Shown: piece after piece, positions 14,829 through 15,629 of the stretch
Position numbering within the stretch: position 1 is the first letter of the stretch
Layout of the letters: every line of letters starts with the position of its first letter
Assembly: GCA_964342575.1 (NCBI GenBank)
Contig: CAYFGZ010000080.1
Coordinates: forward strand, 1-15,629
Direction of reading: 5' to 3'
DNA: 15,629 bases
Origin: GCA-002701455 sp964342575
GTDB lineage: Bacteria; Pseudomonadota; Alphaproteobacteria; Thalassobaculales; Thalassobaculaceae
Program-made: the position numbers and the translations under genes
The notes under the pieces: model-generated
What the model saw: only the letters and a program-made list of their open reading frames with translations
What the model was told of the DNA's origin: nothing
Database searches by the model: none

Positions 14829-15629
14829 CTAATCCAGTACGAAGCCCTCGTAGTCGTTTTCCACAATTTCTTTACAGCGTTCTAAGTAGCGAGGGAACCC
14901 CCCTATATATGGCGTAAATACCTTTGGTTTTCCCGGGACATTAGCGCCTATATACCAAGAAGCACATGTCGAACGAAGGGACAGATCAGCGACTTCGTTA
15001 ACGTGGGTACCCCAAGCTATTTCTGCGGCTAAATCAGGCTCGATCGTTGAGTGACCCTTTTCATCCAAATATAAAATGCAATCCGAAATAAAATCGACGT
15101 GTTGTTCTATCGATGGCAGCATGTTTGTCAAAACCGATGGACTTCCCGGCCCCGTTATCATGAACATATTTGGGAAGCCATGGGTAGTTAAACCTAAATA
15201 CGTTTGTGGACCTTCCTTCCATTTTTCCAAAAGCGGGCAAGCATCTTTGCCCCGTATATCTATTTTAGACAAAGCCCCAGTCATGGCGTCAAAGCCTGTC
15301 GCAAAAACAATCGCATCGAATTTATAGTTAACTCCGTCATGCAATAACCCCTCAGAGTTTATTCTATCAATCGGTTTTTTGGAAACGTCCACCAGTTGCA
15401 CATTAGACCGATTATAGGTCACATAATAATCGGTATCCACGCAGAGCCGCTTACAACCAATAATGTTAGTGGGGCAAAGCAAGTCGGCGACCTCTGGATC
15501 CAAAACCACCTCCCGTATTTTATCTTTAACAAAGTTGGCCGCAACCTCATTTGCCTCATACTTCAATAAAAGATCGCCGTAAGCACCCAGGAACTGGGTT
15601 CCACCTCGTTCCCATCTTTGCTGAAATTC
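14829..15629 (-). CDS. Baeyer-Villiger-type flavin monooxygenase, C-terminal part (truncated by window edge)
   Basis: The last 266 residues are visible; the frame is open to 15629 without a stop, so the true start lies outside (family length is about 500-600 residues). The TTG at 15564-15566 is internal, not a start. The visible part matches cyclohexanone-monooxygenase relatives: RWERGGTQFLGAYGDLL at the edge, VADLLCPTNIIGCKRLCVDTDYY, FATGFDAMTGAL (coded at about 15275-15310), PNMFMITGPGSPSVL, and the C-terminal WYIGANVPGKPKVFTPYIGG. Such enzymes use FAD and NADPH to insert oxygen into ketones, giving esters or lactones; related members oxidise nitrogen or sulfur. The N-terminal FAD motif and the FxGxxxHxxxW fingerprint are not in view, so the subclass is inferred. 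It is first of the visible genes in the four-oxidoreductase series. Confidence 0.88.
   Translation of the reverse strand, partial: EFQQRWERGGTQFLGAYGDLLLKYEANEVAANFVKDKIREVVLDPEVADLLCPTNIIGCKRLCVDTDYYVTYNRSNVQLVDVSKKPIDRINSEGLLHDGVNYKFDAIVFATGFDAMTGALSKIDIRGKDACPLLEKWKEGPQTYLGLTTHGFPNMFMITGPGSPSVLTNMLPSIEQHVDFISDCILYLDEKGHSTIEPDLAAEIAWGTHVNEVADLSLRSTCASWYIGANVPGKPKVFTPYIGGFPRYLERCKEIVENDYEGFVLD

Noticed and set aside
15564..15566. A TTG start for the right-end monooxygenase at 15566
   Set aside because: The same frame continues to the window edge with residues matching the family, so the gene is cut by the edge rather than short.

Overview
The window looks like a chromosomal segment of an alphaproteobacterium with moderate-to-low GC. 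The evidence is the 5' part of a 16S rRNA gene with an alphaproteobacterial-type sequence, a DUF1489 protein (a family typical of Alphaproteobacteria), an Atm1-type exporter and an FdhD/MobA pair. The free-standing oxidoreductases and AT-rich intergenic regions would suit a marine Rhodospirillales- or SAR116-like lineage, but that placement is inference. I see no tRNA, CRISPR array, insertion sequence, phage gene or toxin-antitoxin pair.

Layout. (1) 1-894: the 5' end of a minus-strand rRNA operon that runs off the left edge, with its leader (boxA-like element, candidate promoter) and an isolated hairpin. (2) 895-4808, minus strand: a tight three-gene unit, biotin carboxylase/biotin-carrier subunit, then an SLC13-like permease (3 nt gap), then DUF1489 (start and stop overlapping or nearly so). 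(3) 5015-6865, plus strand: an Atm1-type ABC exporter, divergent from region 2. (4) 7047-9431, plus strand: a homodimeric, AceE-like 2-oxoacid dehydrogenase E1, with a good sigma70-type promoter. (5) 9428-10946, minus strand: fdhD-mobA, molybdenum cofactor maturation for formate dehydrogenase, convergent with the E1 gene and sharing its stop-codon bases. (6) 11072-15629, minus strand: four oxidoreductases in a row. In transcription order they are a Baeyer-Villiger-type flavin monooxygenase (cut by the right edge), a Gfo/Idh/MocA dehydrogenase, a luciferase-like monooxygenase and a GMC alcohol dehydrogenase.

How the genes may work together. Region 6 reads like a catabolic set for an alcohol or ketone substrate: alcohol oxidation by GMC, oxygen insertion by the BVMO, further redox by the other two. 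The substrate cannot be read from sequence. Region 2 links a CoA-ester carboxylase half-enzyme with an anion transporter, but the carboxyltransferase partner is not present. The E1 gene lacks E2/E3 neighbours, and fdhD/mobA lack a formate dehydrogenase nearby, so several systems here depend on partners elsewhere in the genome. Nothing in the window is clearly a new kind of system. The most notable points are the four-oxidoreductase cluster, the carboxylase-transporter-DUF1489 unit with an altered biotin-carboxylase motif, and an FdhD with a single cysteine in its usual two-cysteine loop.
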